NCBI GenBank assembly: GCA_037367355.1 | Contig: CM074699.1 | Span: 496,001-560,000 of the forward strand | Source: Neoscytalidium dimidiatum | Lineage: Eukaryota > Ascomycota > Dothideomycetes > Botryosphaeriales > Botryosphaeriaceae | Reading direction: 5' to 3' | DNA length: 64,000 nt | Shown: piece by piece, positions 24,203 to 39,115 of the stretch | Position numbering within the stretch: position 1 is the first letter of the stretch | How the letters are laid out: the number at the start of each line of letters is the position of its first letter | Notes under the pieces: model-generated | What the model saw: the letters and a program-made list of their open reading frames with translations, nothing else | The model's database searches: none | What the model was told of the DNA's origin: nothing | Made by a program: the position numbers and the translations under genes

Positions 24203-25637
24203 ATGTATACCCGGAGAGATCTTAGAATCGCCATCATAGGATCTGGTCAGTGTTTCTATCCGTGTCACCCAACTGCACTAAATAGTTGCTCTAGGTATCG
24301 GCGGCTTAACATGCGCGCTATCACTGGCTCACTATGGGTTCCAACGTATCCATGTCTTCGAATCCGCGCCCAAACTCACCTTTGTCGGGGCTGGAATACA
24401 GCTAGCACCGAATATGGCCCGCGTGCTGGATAGGCTAGGCGTGTGGGACGAAGTGATCAAAAATGCTGTTCCTATCAACGAGACGCACATTCGAGACGGC
24501 CCTTCAAACGCTGAACTGGCCCGCGTGGATAACACGAAGCGCCCCTACGGCTATCCGCAAATGGTCGCGCACCGGGCGGACCTGATCGAAAACCTGTTCA
24601 GCGCCTGTACAGCCTGGAGTCCCGCGATCCAGTTCCACTTCGGCACGACAGTCGAGGAGATCATCTCGTTCGGCCCCGCCCCGAAGCTGCGGGCCGTGCC
24701 GCTCGACGGCGACGCCTACGACGAGGAGTTCGACGTGATCGTCGGCTGCGACGGCATCAAGAGCAAGACGCGCGAGCAGCTCCTTCAGCGCCTCCACCTC
24801 AGCGCCGCCATCGAAGACACGGGCTACTCGGCGTACCGCATCCTCCTGCCGCGGGCCTCCTTCGCCCGCGAGCCCGCGCTCGAGCACCTGATCGCCTCGC
24901 CGCGCGCCACGCGCTGGATCGGCCCGGACCGCCACATCATCGCGTACCCCATCTCGGCGCACTCGCTCTACAACATCGTCGCCGTGCAGCCCGACGCCAA
25001 CTTCGCCGCCGCCCCGTCCGCGACCTACACGACGCGCGGCTCCAAGGCCGCCATGCTGGCCGTCTACGCCGACTTCGACGCCTCGATCCGCCGCCTGCTC
25101 GACCTCGTGCCGGACGGCGGCGACGTGCTCGAGTGGAAGCTGTGCGTGCACGCGCCGCTGCCGACGTGGACGGCCGGCCACGTCGCGCTGCTCGGCGACG
25201 CCTGCCACCCGACGCTGCCGTTCCTGGCCCAGGGCGCCGCGCAGGCCGTCGAGGACGCCGCCGTGCTGGCCGTCGCCCTCGCCCAGATGGTCGACCGCAT
25301 GCCGCGCCTGCAGAGCGTCGAGGACGCGCTGCGCGCGTACGAGGGGCTCCGCAAGGAGCGTGCCGAGCGCCTCGTCGAGCTGGCCACCGAGAACGGCAAG
25401 GTGCTGCACTTGGCGGAGGGGAGGGAGAGGGAGGAGAGGGACCGCGCCTTCAGGGAAGGGTCGGCGGCGCGAACGGGCGGCGGCGCGAGCGTACCGGACA
25501 AGTGGATGGATCGGGGCGTGCAGGACATGGTTTTTGCGTTCGATTGCGTGAAGGATGCTCTGGAGAGAGGGATGAAGCTGGCAGAGGAGCAGGAGGAGCT
25601 GAGGCTTGGTGGTAGGCCCATTGCGGCGGGGCTTTGA
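24203..25637 (+). CDS. FAD-dependent monooxygenase (salicylate-hydroxylase-like)
   Basis: Two exons, 24203-24245 and 24295-25637 (461 aa), with a 49-bp intron splitting the dinucleotide-binding motif. It is a class A flavoprotein hydroxylase: GSGIGG ADP-binding motif (residues 13-18), an acidic residue ending the second strand (VFES), the DG motif in VGCDGIKS, and the GD motif in LLGDACHPTLP that contacts the FAD ribityl chain. There is no signal peptide, so it is probably cytosolic. Relatives hydroxylate aromatic or enolic acids, some with decarboxylation. Next to dehydroshikimate-producing enzymes, a hydroxylated or aromatised cyclic acid is a reasonable substrate, but this is inference. 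Confidence 0.9.
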
Positions 25638-26882
25638 TGAGTGGTCTACTTTTTTCTTTTCCCCTTTCTGGCAATCAGGATTGATGATCTTTTCCTATCA
25701 CTGGTGCTCGGCGGAGTCGCGAGCGTATTCCTGCCAATCACGGTATAGCGCGCTATCTGGTATGAAATCGCTTCCGGCAGCCTCAGATAGTATCCGTGCG
25801 TCATTCGACTTCAGGATCAGGAAGCCTGTATCACTCGAGTCATGCTGTGCCTAGGGTTCAAGGCTGTCCCAAACTTTTCGCAAAAGTCGTCAATCTGCGA
25901 GGAGGCACTTGTTTCAAGAGGCCAAAGCGCACCAGCTCCTAGGAGCTGATTCGCACGCTTATACTCACAAAATTCCTAATTGCGCCGATGTTTTCTCTGA
26001 AACGCTTTAGGTTTTAATACGAAAAGCGAGGTGGTGTGAAAATTGACGATAGCGCGCATCATAGGCTGCCTTGCCCAACTGTTATACTAACTTCCTGTAG
26101 CTATGCTTGTGACCGAAACGCTCAGTACGGCGTGGCAACTTGAGGCGTAGCATCGGACATCACAGACAAGAGGTAAGTGTCGATCTTAGCTTTTCGGATA
26201 TCTAGTGGGAGGTTACAAAGTCCAAGATCGACAGTATCCTAAAAGATCCATGTTGTTTAGTTCCGTTGACGGGTGACTTTCAGGGAAGTACACGCAATGA
26301 CCGTGCGAGCTTTCGACTCGATGACCAACCACGAGGGCATCAACGTGAAAAGTTTTCCCGCTATACCACCAAAGTCAGATGGGACTCCGGTCTCCTTAAC
26401 AGCTGCATAGTCTCTGATGTTCCTCTGTAAAGTTCAGGCTTATACTTCACTCCCCGCATACCTTGTTGCTCGAATTCCCATTCTCACCACCTGAGACTTC
26501 CTCCCGTCTACCACTTTTTGTGCAAATAATCTGGCTCATGACCCTTTGCAGAAGCCGAGAAGTGCAAAACCCGTGGAATAATTAGCTCCTCCAACGCAAC
26601 CTACCGTTTACGTAGAGTCTATACTAACAGAACACAACGGAGTATGAGGTGTGAGGCTGAGGTTTTACCAGTTCGGAAAAGGCCCGATGATTCTTGCTTC
26701 GTAAGTGTTAATCTCCAGAGTAGTAAAAGGCTCTACTGCTCACAATACGTAGTATATTAGCAGATGGCCGGTTAGAGGCTTTTCCAAGGCCTATTGAAAA
26801 TAAGAAGCTCTGATCCATATAGAGACCAGACATCTATCAGCATTGCCCTCGATCAAATATCTACACTGTCATCGCAGTCTTT
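25638..26882. other. Intergenic region upstream of the AflR-like regulator
   Basis: About 1.2 kb, moderately AT-rich, with no supported gene. It carries one copy of the cluster palindrome (25935-25951). The right end is the promoter and leader of the regulator, which fits autoregulation. Confidence 0.5.
25935..25951 (-). promoter_or_regulatory. Cluster palindrome, copy 1
   Basis: The minus strand reads AATCAGCTCCTAGGAGC; the core CAGCTCCTAGGAGCTG (25933-25948) is a perfect 16-bp palindrome. It differs from copies 2 and 3 by one base. Located about 930 bases before the AflR-like gene. Candidate binding site of a dimeric regulator; no protein is proven. Confidence 0.6.
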
Positions 26883-27812
26883 ATGGCTCGAATCAAAGAA
26901 AACAAGCCGGATAGATTGAGAAGGTCCTGTGAGGCCTGTTATCAATCGAAAGTCAAATGCAATCGGCCGGACAAAGACATTTGCGCACGATGTCAGGCTC
27001 GAGGGAGCGTGTGCGTTCGTGGATTTGCTAAGCCGTTTGGACGCCATCCAGGTTCGCGTAACAGGCACAAAACGACCACATCTGAGAAACTGTCTCAGCC
27101 GCCAACTACACCGATGGTCGCAATCGACGATGAACTCTTTCCCACTAGGAGCGGCGGCGACGACAGCCAGTCGCAGCACTGCTGGGACACTTCCCTGTCC
27201 CTAATAGGCTTCGAGGATTTTCTCCGGACATCGGCCGGGTCAACACCACCCTCGTTCGACAGCTTTGTTTCGAGCAGCACGACAGACTGGGCTGGCGACA
27301 CACCAAGCACATGCATCTCCTCACCAGCAACAACATTCTCGAAGTCCGCGTCACCATCCTCAGCAAGCTCCACCATATCTTCGTCACAAGCATCAGCTGA
27401 CCATACGGTCTCTGACATGCCTACCACGCCATTCGACCTCGACGCCTTCACCAATGTCTTCGATCTCCCGGACCATCCGCCATGCTCCTGCCACCAGCAA
27501 ATCCTCGCAACCCTATCCACCGTGCAGCCCCCACCACCCACAAACCCCGACGACGACGACGCCACCATCTCCCTCGACAAGCTCCTCTGCGCCAACAAGA
27601 CCATCCTCACCGCCGTCCGCTCCACGCTCGGCTGCGCCGGCAGCCCCACGCACCCGACGTCGCTCACGATACTCCTCTACCACCTCCTGCACCGCGTCAT
27701 CGGCGCCTACCAGGAGGCCTGGCTCTCCACCCTCGCCTTCGAGCGTTCGTCCTCGATGACGGGTGGCCGCGCGATAGCGTTCGGCGCGTACAGCCTGACG
27801 GACGATGACGAC

Positions 27813-27865
<53 letters not shown>

Positions 27866-28103
27866 AGGCGGCGCGAGGGCACTGGTGAAGCAGATCGTGG
27901 GATACGATCTGCGGAGGGCAGGGGAGGTGGCCGAGAAGCTGGCGGAGAGGCGGGAGGGGGGCGATTGTGAGGATGGTGGTGGTGGTGGCAGCGGGGAGAT
28001 CTTGGCGTTTCTCAGGGTGGATGTCATGCGGGAGCTGCAGCGGGTAACGCGGCAGGTGGAGTGGGGTGAAAAAGGAAGAGGGGCTCTTCCGCCTAGGGTC
28101 TAA
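26883..28103 (+). CDS. AflR-like Zn2Cys6 pathway regulator
   Basis: Single-exon gene, 406 aa. The zinc cluster is CX2CX6CX7CX2CX6C at residues 16-44 and is followed at once by a basic VRGFAKPFGRHPGSRN segment, the arrangement seen in AflR-type regulators. The middle is Ser/Thr-rich. The C-terminal half (CSCHQQILATLSTV, LDKLLCANKTILTAVRSTLGC, ILAFLRVDVMRELQRVTRQV) matches the AflR C-terminal domain pattern found in cluster-specific regulators. It is interrupted by about 22 consecutive glycines (GGC tract, about 27814-27873). It probably activates the surrounding genes. The glycine run lies inside the regulatory domain and may vary between strains. Confidence 0.88.
27814..27873 (+). repeat. GGC microsatellite encoding polyglycine
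   Basis: About 20 nearly perfect GGC units inside the AflR-like regulator. The same bases read on the minus strand give a long open Pro/Arg frame, which is an artefact. Confidence 0.9.
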
Positions 28104-28785
28104 CTCGGTGTTGAGAGGTTCGGAGTGGCTGTGCTTTCTGTATTTGTCTTGTTGCCAAAAGCTGGTAGCGTAGATCGGGCTCGCGGGCTCTGTGTCATCA
28201 GGACCTCGGCAATGGCGTCACTGATCAGCAAGAGGTGTTGCGCTACAATTTTCAATGGGAATCTTTGAAATAGGATAATGGTTTCTCTGGGTCTTGGTTA
28301 GAATTTGGTTGTATTGTTAACGCCTGTCATGAAAGCTCTTGGATTCTCAAAGCCAGCGCTCGTTTTGACCTGGTAATAAATTAATTGCTAGGAGTCTGGG
28401 ACGATCAAACTGCGCGGTCCGACCTGGCTCATTAAATTTCGTATAGCGCGTTGCTGTTGGGCGTACAAAGAGGGAGAGGGAAGGAATATGGATGCTGCAA
28501 GGAAACTGCGTGAATGGCTAGCAGATGAGACCGAAGGCCTATTAATTCCCCACGAGACAAGGATTAGAGAAGGGTCGAATAAATTACTTTAAGTGAAGAC
28601 ACAACGTTATTAGAGGCATAATTGCACGTTGTCCGGCTGACTCATAAAAGATGGTTCACTGGCACTGCTTTCACTGTGTAGCCGGAGGGTCGATAAGCAA
28701 TGCGGATATAACACATCTCATGAGTGAGAATTGACAATTTGTTGTTTTATGCAATCTCAATTCTATCCAAAAAGTTCTATGGAGC
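28104..28785. other. Intergenic region between convergent genes
   Basis: The 3' flanks of the AflR-like regulator and the O-methyltransferase meet here. AT-rich toward the right, with no gene seen. Confidence 0.5.
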
Positions 28786-30081
28786 TTAAACCATTGAAGC
28801 AACCTTCCCAATGCCGAGAACTTGAATGCTATCTCCGTGGCTGGTATACCTCACAAGGCTCTTTCTTTCAAGCCCGACAGCCCCGATGATTTTGTCCCAC
28901 TCAGAAACTGACCTTTCGCGGGATCCGTAGTTTGCCATCATCAGAAGATCGAACGATGCAGCGTACCAAGGCGCACCTACGTCTGGAAGTACGAGATCAT
29001 CGACCAAAATCACCGAATCAGGCGCCAGAGCATCTTTGAGGTGCAACAGGATAGCTTCACAGACTTCCGAAGGCCAGTCGTGCAAAATGTTCCGCATATA
29101 GTACACACGAGCTCCGATGACCACCTGGGGTTTCATGAAGTCATGGCGGAGCACCTGTACCCCCTCGATGGATTTGGCGGACTCGAGGGCACCGGAGTCA
29201 TTCTCCTCCAGCACGATCCGTCCGCTCAAGAAGGGAAACCTCTCAAGGACTCCTCTGCACTGATGACCATGGCCACCGCCCACATCCACAAAGAGAACGC
29301 GGTTGGGGTCACGGACTTTGAAATATTCAGAAAGCGGAAAGACATCCAGCCAGCTTTCTTGCCCAACCCGCTGGAACGCCATGTACTCGTTGAAAGCCTT
29401 TTGGTGATCTGGGTGGTGGGCCAGCCAGTCAAAGAAATGAAGGTCCGTATTCTTGCTCAGGTGGAAAGGCAGGTTGGAGTTATTGCTTGGACTCTTGTAA
29501 TTGTTGCGCTCCATCCACTCAGGCAACGAGTTGTATACTCCAATGTTTCTCTTGGTTCTGTGCCAGTTGTTACCACATTTGTAGGACCACAGACCAAGTT
29601 TGGGTACTTACACATGAAACAAAACAGACTTCATGCCTGACATGGCGAGATGGTGTGTGACATTGGAGGCACGAAAGGTGTCAGGCCCGACTTGCTCCAC
29701 CATCCATTGTGTCGCCGCGTATCGCAGAAGTCTCGACAAAAGCTCTTCCTCCGCACCAGTCTCTTTTGCCAGCTCAGAAACGGAAGCAGCTTCACCACCC
29801 CTCGCGGCCAGGCAATCCCAGAGTCCAAGGTTTACGCCGACTTGCGCTATGTGCGGGGGTAAGGCACAAAAGATAAGTCGTTGCATTGTGTCCCAGGGCT
29901 TTTCCAGCCTGAGAGACAGGACGCGAGCTGCTTCCACCAGGCGCAAGCGTCTGCTGTCATCATCGCGCAAGACCAAAGGAATGTTGCCAGAGGCAAGGCT
30001 TTCGAGGGATTCGATGAGGCTGTCTGTGGTTGGCACTGAGCCATTCGCAGCAGTATGTTCAGGAGATAAGACGGAAGACAT
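28786..30081 (-). CDS. SAM-dependent O-methyltransferase (Methyltransf_2 type)
   Basis: Two exons, 30081-29612 and 29557-28786 (413 aa), with a 54-bp intron. The N-terminal half is a winged-helix dimerisation domain (LGLWDCLAARGG, VSELAKETGAEEELLSRLLRYAAT). The C-terminal half is the Rossmann methyltransferase: SAM loop VDVGGGHGHQC, an acidic VLEEND segment, and the catalytic-base His in RNILHDWPSEV. The length and order fit fungal class II O-methyltransferases that act on phenols in secondary metabolism. A TATA-like TATTTAAA lies about 60 bases upstream. It suggests the cluster product carries at least one O-methyl group. Confidence 0.9.
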
Positions 30082-30200
30082 CGTGAAGGGTTTCGCACTG
30101 CTTTACTAGAGCATCTGATGAGCTCCTTAAAGGACTCTTTAAATAACTCGGGGGCCTGTCATCAGCAAAATTCCCCGAACGCCAAGCCACTAAGTTATGT

Positions 30201-30228
30201 GACCCTGTGTCGACCCTGTGTCGACCCT
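30201..30228. repeat. Tandem GACCCTGTGTC repeat
   Basis: Two and a half copies of an 11-base unit upstream of the O-methyltransferase. Confidence 0.8.
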
Positions 30229-30300
30229 ATACCGGCCCGCGTTAGAACGTAGGGACCACAACCTTAATTTAAAGTCCGGCCCGACTATAGAGTTTCCAGA

Positions 30301-30345
30301 GCTTCTAGAGCTTCTAGTACTTTCGGTGCTTCTAGTACTTCTAGT
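30301..30345. repeat. Reiterated GCTTCTAG/ACTTCTAG units
   Basis: Several close copies of CTTCTAG separated by short variable spacers. Sequence of this style occurs in fungal retroelement ends, but no terminal repeat pair or coding remnant is visible here. Confidence 0.6.
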
Positions 30346-30621
30346 CACTTCGCGCATACGCGCGCACGGACGGTTTCTAAGGGATACCTGTTCCTTTTCT
30401 TATAGCCCGCATACGTAAAATTCGCTAAAGCTCTCTCTATAGCCATTAACGCTATAAAAGAAATAAGGTAAAATTCGAACGATTAAGCGAAATTCCATGC
30501 ATAGGCGGTGGTAGCAACTACACGGCGCTTGTAGTAGCTACGCAGCGGCGCTAGCGCTAGGCAACGCCGTATTCATAAGCGTAGAGGTATTTACCAGGCC
30601 CACACGGATGACACCTTACCA

Positions 30622-30638
30622 AATCAGCTCGTAGGAGC
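30622..30638 (+). promoter_or_regulatory. Cluster palindrome, copy 2
   Basis: AATCAGCTCGTAGGAGC, with CAGCTCGTAGGAGCTG at 30625-30640 palindromic except for its centre. It lies about 540 bases upstream of the O-methyltransferase start codon and is identical over 17 bases to copy 3. Confidence 0.65.
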
Positions 30639-31249
30639 TGTTTGCATTTGATATAGCAGCACCTTAAATGGTAAGCTTGAAGAAGTCGAACTTATGCCAT
30701 TCAGGATTCATTCCTATGCAAGCTCTATCAACACTCTGCTAATAAGATATCCAGCTTCACTGACTAGTCTTAGCAAAAAGCGGGCCTTCGTCATCGTCAT
30801 CACAACAGCAAAGAGCTGCTCTAAGGAGCACTTATCGCTCTATTTGAAGCGTGCAATCTTTCCTGGTGAGACTGTAGCTACAAAATAAATTTGTATTGCG
30901 AGCCGCTTGGCACCACATTCAGGTGCTATCAATGTTGGTTCCTTTCCACAATGTCCATGGTGTTTCTATGGCCGCGCAAAGTTCAGTCCAAGGAAATGCT
31001 GTCGAGCTCGAAAAGCACGACGCCGCACTGTTAACAGCGCGGGCTAGTTGCCTAATAATCGTCTCACAAATATGTGTGCTGATCATAATCCCAAGAAGTG
31101 TCGTAGTAAAATAAATAGTGAACACAGCAAAATGGGATGCATCCGTATCAACCCTCAATCGTGAACAGGACGGCGCCTAGACTACAGATACATCCCAATC
31201 TTGGATATTCGATCAAATGCAAACATACATTTCACGGTATCATTATTTA

Positions 31250-35897
<4,648 letters not shown>

Positions 35898-36501
35898 AAC
35901 AGCTTGTGGAGTGGGTGGTAGGCTTTGAGAAATGTGAATGAAACGCTACCTCGTAGCAAAGCTGCTGCGGAGATTCTCGTGAAGCACACTGACAGCTTAA
36001 TACTCGCCAAGCTGCGGCAGGCAAGAGACTGTAAGATAATTGCACCCAGCTACATCACAAACTATTTCAGCCCACCTCAAATAGCTTCATCCTACTTTAA
36101 CCTTCAAAGAGCTTACCTACAGAGCGTTCAAGAATTGAAGCGTGCATATTTGACCGTCTGAAAAGTGATCATCACTACCCTCGCCTTCGCTTTTTATCGC
36201 CAATTGTCAAATTTGATGTTCGGATTCACTAACTAAACTCTCGGAGGGACGCCTTCGTGACTGGCAACTCTTCGGCACGTAGCGAGTCAGTCTGAGCCAG
36301 TCGGACAATCCTTATACGCTAATAGATTGTTCGCAGAGATTGAATGAGTGTAATCTCCAATCCAGTCCAGCATTCATATCCACAGGGCCGCAAGTACAGC
36401 AGCAATGACATATTCACAAGAAACGACGAAACCCCACACCTCCCACCGCATCTCACCCACCTCCATACACTCCTTCCAAAAAAAAAAAAAATCACCCCCC
36501 T
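35898..36501. other. Intergenic region between convergent genes
   Basis: The 3' flanks of the DAHP synthase and of the esterase. A poly-A run of about 13 bases sits at 36480-36491. No gene is supported. Confidence 0.5.
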
Positions 36502-37727
36502 TTACGCAAAACCAAACCACTTCATATCCTCGCTCCCCTGAATCGGCACCGTATGCCCAACACCCTGCGCGTAAATCCCCTGCACGTTCGGGCCCCACGT
36601 GGTCCTGGTGTACTCGCTCAGCGGGCTGTTGCTCTGCGTGCTCTGCGGGGCGTCGTAGTTGTACCCGAACACGCCGGCCCACTGCTTCATCGTCTCCTGG
36701 TAGTTCTGGGGCAGCAGCGTGGTGTCGGCGCTGCCGTGGTAGACCTGCATCTTGGGGCGGGCGCCGGCGTAGCCCGGGTCCATGGCCTTGACGACGTCGG
36801 CCCACTGCGCCGGCGTCGCGATCGACTGCCCCTGCGAGCACGTGCTGTTCCACGCGTCGACGGCGCCCGAGGCCGAGGCGAAGCAGCCGGCCGGCACGCC
36901 CGAGTAGACGACGGCGGCCTTGAAGAGCTCCGGGTAGGTCGCTGCGAGGACGTTCTGCGGCGGTGGGTGGTTAGCGCATGCGCGGTCGGTCTGCTTGCGT
37001 GCGGAGAGGCGAGATGCGAGCATGTATGTTTCGAAACACTCTCGGTTTATGGTGAGGCGTGTGGTGGGTGGTATGGCCTGGTGGGGAGGAGAGTGTTTGA
37101 AGGCTTTGAAAACTCACCGTCATCATGGCGCCGGAGCTCGAGCCCGTCACGAACACCTTGCTGGTGTCGGCGTTGTACTTGCTGATGGCATAGGTGACCA
37201 TGTTGGCGATTGAGTTGCTGTCGCCGCCGCCGTTGTGGGTCAGCGTCTGCTTCGAGCTGACGTCCCAGCACGTGCCGCTGTGCGGGCTGCTCGGGTAGAT
37301 GACGATGAAACCATACTGCTCCGCCAGCTGTGCGTACGGAGAGCCGTTGTAGTAGGCCTGCGCCGAACCGGTGCAGTAGTGACTATGCAAGTCAACCGTT
37401 GTGTCAGTTCTTTCCGAAAGTCAAGTGGTTTCGTTTGGCGTTTAGATATCGCCGAGCAAGTTATCCGAATACGTACATGGCGACGATGATGCCGGGCTTC
37501 GCGGCGAGCTTGTCTGGGACGTAAATATACCTAAGCGTTCTGGTCAAACAGATGTTTCCTGAGCAATAGATCCAAATGGTTGATTTTCCTTACATGGGCA
37601 CGTTAGCTGGGTTGGCGCCATAGTTTGACACCTGCTGTAGTGAGGCACGCTTCTCCAACGCCAGGGCGTCCACAGACACCGCGAGTAGGAAGGCGACCAG
37701 CACCGACAGGAAACCGAACCTCGCCAT
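36502..37727 (-). CDS. Secreted carbohydrate esterase family 1 enzyme (acetylxylan/feruloyl-esterase-like)
   Basis: Four exons on the minus strand: 37727-37594, 37530-37477, 37382-37118, 36954-36502 (301 aa). It starts with a signal peptide (about residues 1-22) and a short LEKR Kex2-like propeptide. The alpha/beta-hydrolase core has VAIHYCTGSAQAYY, the nucleophile elbow GSSSGAMM, the Asp region YHGSADTTL and the catalytic His in GVGHTVP. There is no carbohydrate-binding module. The enzyme is expected to deacylate plant xylan outside the cell. It flanks the shikimate-type cluster but its extracellular role makes membership doubtful. Confidence 0.88.
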
Positions 37728-39115
37728 GATAGCAGATAGCCGATAGACAGACAAGCTCCAAATTGCAAGGAACAAGAGAAGCTTGACTCAAGAAAAAGCG
37801 AAAGATATGCAATGAGCGTTGGTTGAAACAAAAAAACGGGATGTTTCTTCTCCCAAGACTTTATACGTCTCGAAAACGCCGGACTGTGCCTGACCTCCCC
37901 GCTTAGCATTAACCCAGTGTGTTAAACTCTCTCCCCCTGGACGACTCGTAAATGGAATTGAGGCTGCATCATATGGACGAACGGAGGTCGGTTCACGGCC
38001 CGACCACGCCACCTGCAGCAAATGCTTAAGTGTTCTGAAACGAGATCTAAAACGCCGCCACACCCGGCCCGTATTGCCCAACACGATCGCCTGAGAGCAC
38101 AGCTTCAGCACCTGTCGGCAGACCCAGATGAACAAGGCTATCAATGCATCCAGGAAGCCGAAAAAAAAATTCCTCATCGAGCTGTTCGTGATTCGAAAGA
38201 CGTTCAACCTTCCTGTGAAATGGAACACAATGACTACTTGCAAAGATGTGTGCCTCGTAAAATCGGCGGCGTGATTTAGGCTGCTCAAGAAAAACACGGG
38301 GTAAATTCATGGCATTTTACCCGGACGCTTGTACCTGACCGCCCCAACTCATGTGATTCGGATAGAACGGCGGAAGAGAGGAAAATTGCGGGGAATTTGT
38401 AGCCGCACGGCCTCACACTAAGCGTACGCAGACCACGCGTGTACTGCCACTGTCGCTACTGCGTGCAGATCTCAGCAGATATGCGTGAATTGCACTCCAC
38501 ATGCGAAGGACGAGTTTCAGTTCCCGAAGGCCTCCATGGTGAAAATGAGAAAGTCGAAGGCATTTGGTCGTGCCACATTCAATCTATTACATCGATTTTT
38601 AGTCGGTAGGTATTTTAAAGGTAGCTGCAGTAGCTACCGTGCGTACAAGTAGAAGGGTATTTTAAAAAGGAAAATCCAACCAACGCCAACGAAGGAACAT
38701 TCCACTAGAAAGGCAAAACCGCCTCACGGCTCTGGTCTCTAGGTTAAGCTTAGGCATGGTTTTCAAGAACGGGAGCGCTTCAGAATCCAGCTTGCGCATC
38801 TATTTTGCCTGAATGCCTGGGTAACAAGAGGAGCCATTGCAGCGGCCATTATACCAGCCCCGCGTCCTTCATACAGACCGGTTGCTGTAGAGAGATCTCT
38901 CGAATGTCGTTACAGGATTGAAAAGATGCAAAGTCCGTCCGATGGCACGGTTGTGGCCAGTATGCAGTATTTACGGGCCGACGGTGCCACGGGAAATGCT
39001 ATCACGAGAGAAGCCGAGCATGCAATAGTGCGTAAACAATATTACAACAGAACATCTACAGGCACTCAAACATCATTATCAAGCCTCTTCATGATCATGT
39101 AAGTCCCAATCTCAA
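37728..39115. other. Intergenic region, possible repeat remnant
   Basis: About 1.4 kb without a supported gene; the 169-codon minus-strand frame at 37788-38297 has no family resemblance. Near 38606-38680 is an imperfect inverted repeat around GGTAGCTGCAGTAGCTACC in an AT-rich context, with GTAGCTAC wording also seen near 30530-30545. Confidence 0.4.

Larger units (their letters stand above)
30082..31249. other. Intergenic region with promoter, short repeats and possible retroelement remnant
   Basis: From right of the O-methyltransferase start to the end of the AROM-derived gene. It contains a tandem 11-mer (30201-30228), repeated CTTCTAG units (30301-30345), an AT/GC-mosaic block to about 30600 and copy 2 of the cluster palindrome. 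No open frame resembles a known protein. Confidence 0.5.

Noticed and set aside
24504..25409. 301-codon minus-strand frame within the FAD monooxygenase gene
   Set aside because: Shadow of GC3-rich codons on the coding strand; the plus strand contains the conserved flavoprotein motifs.
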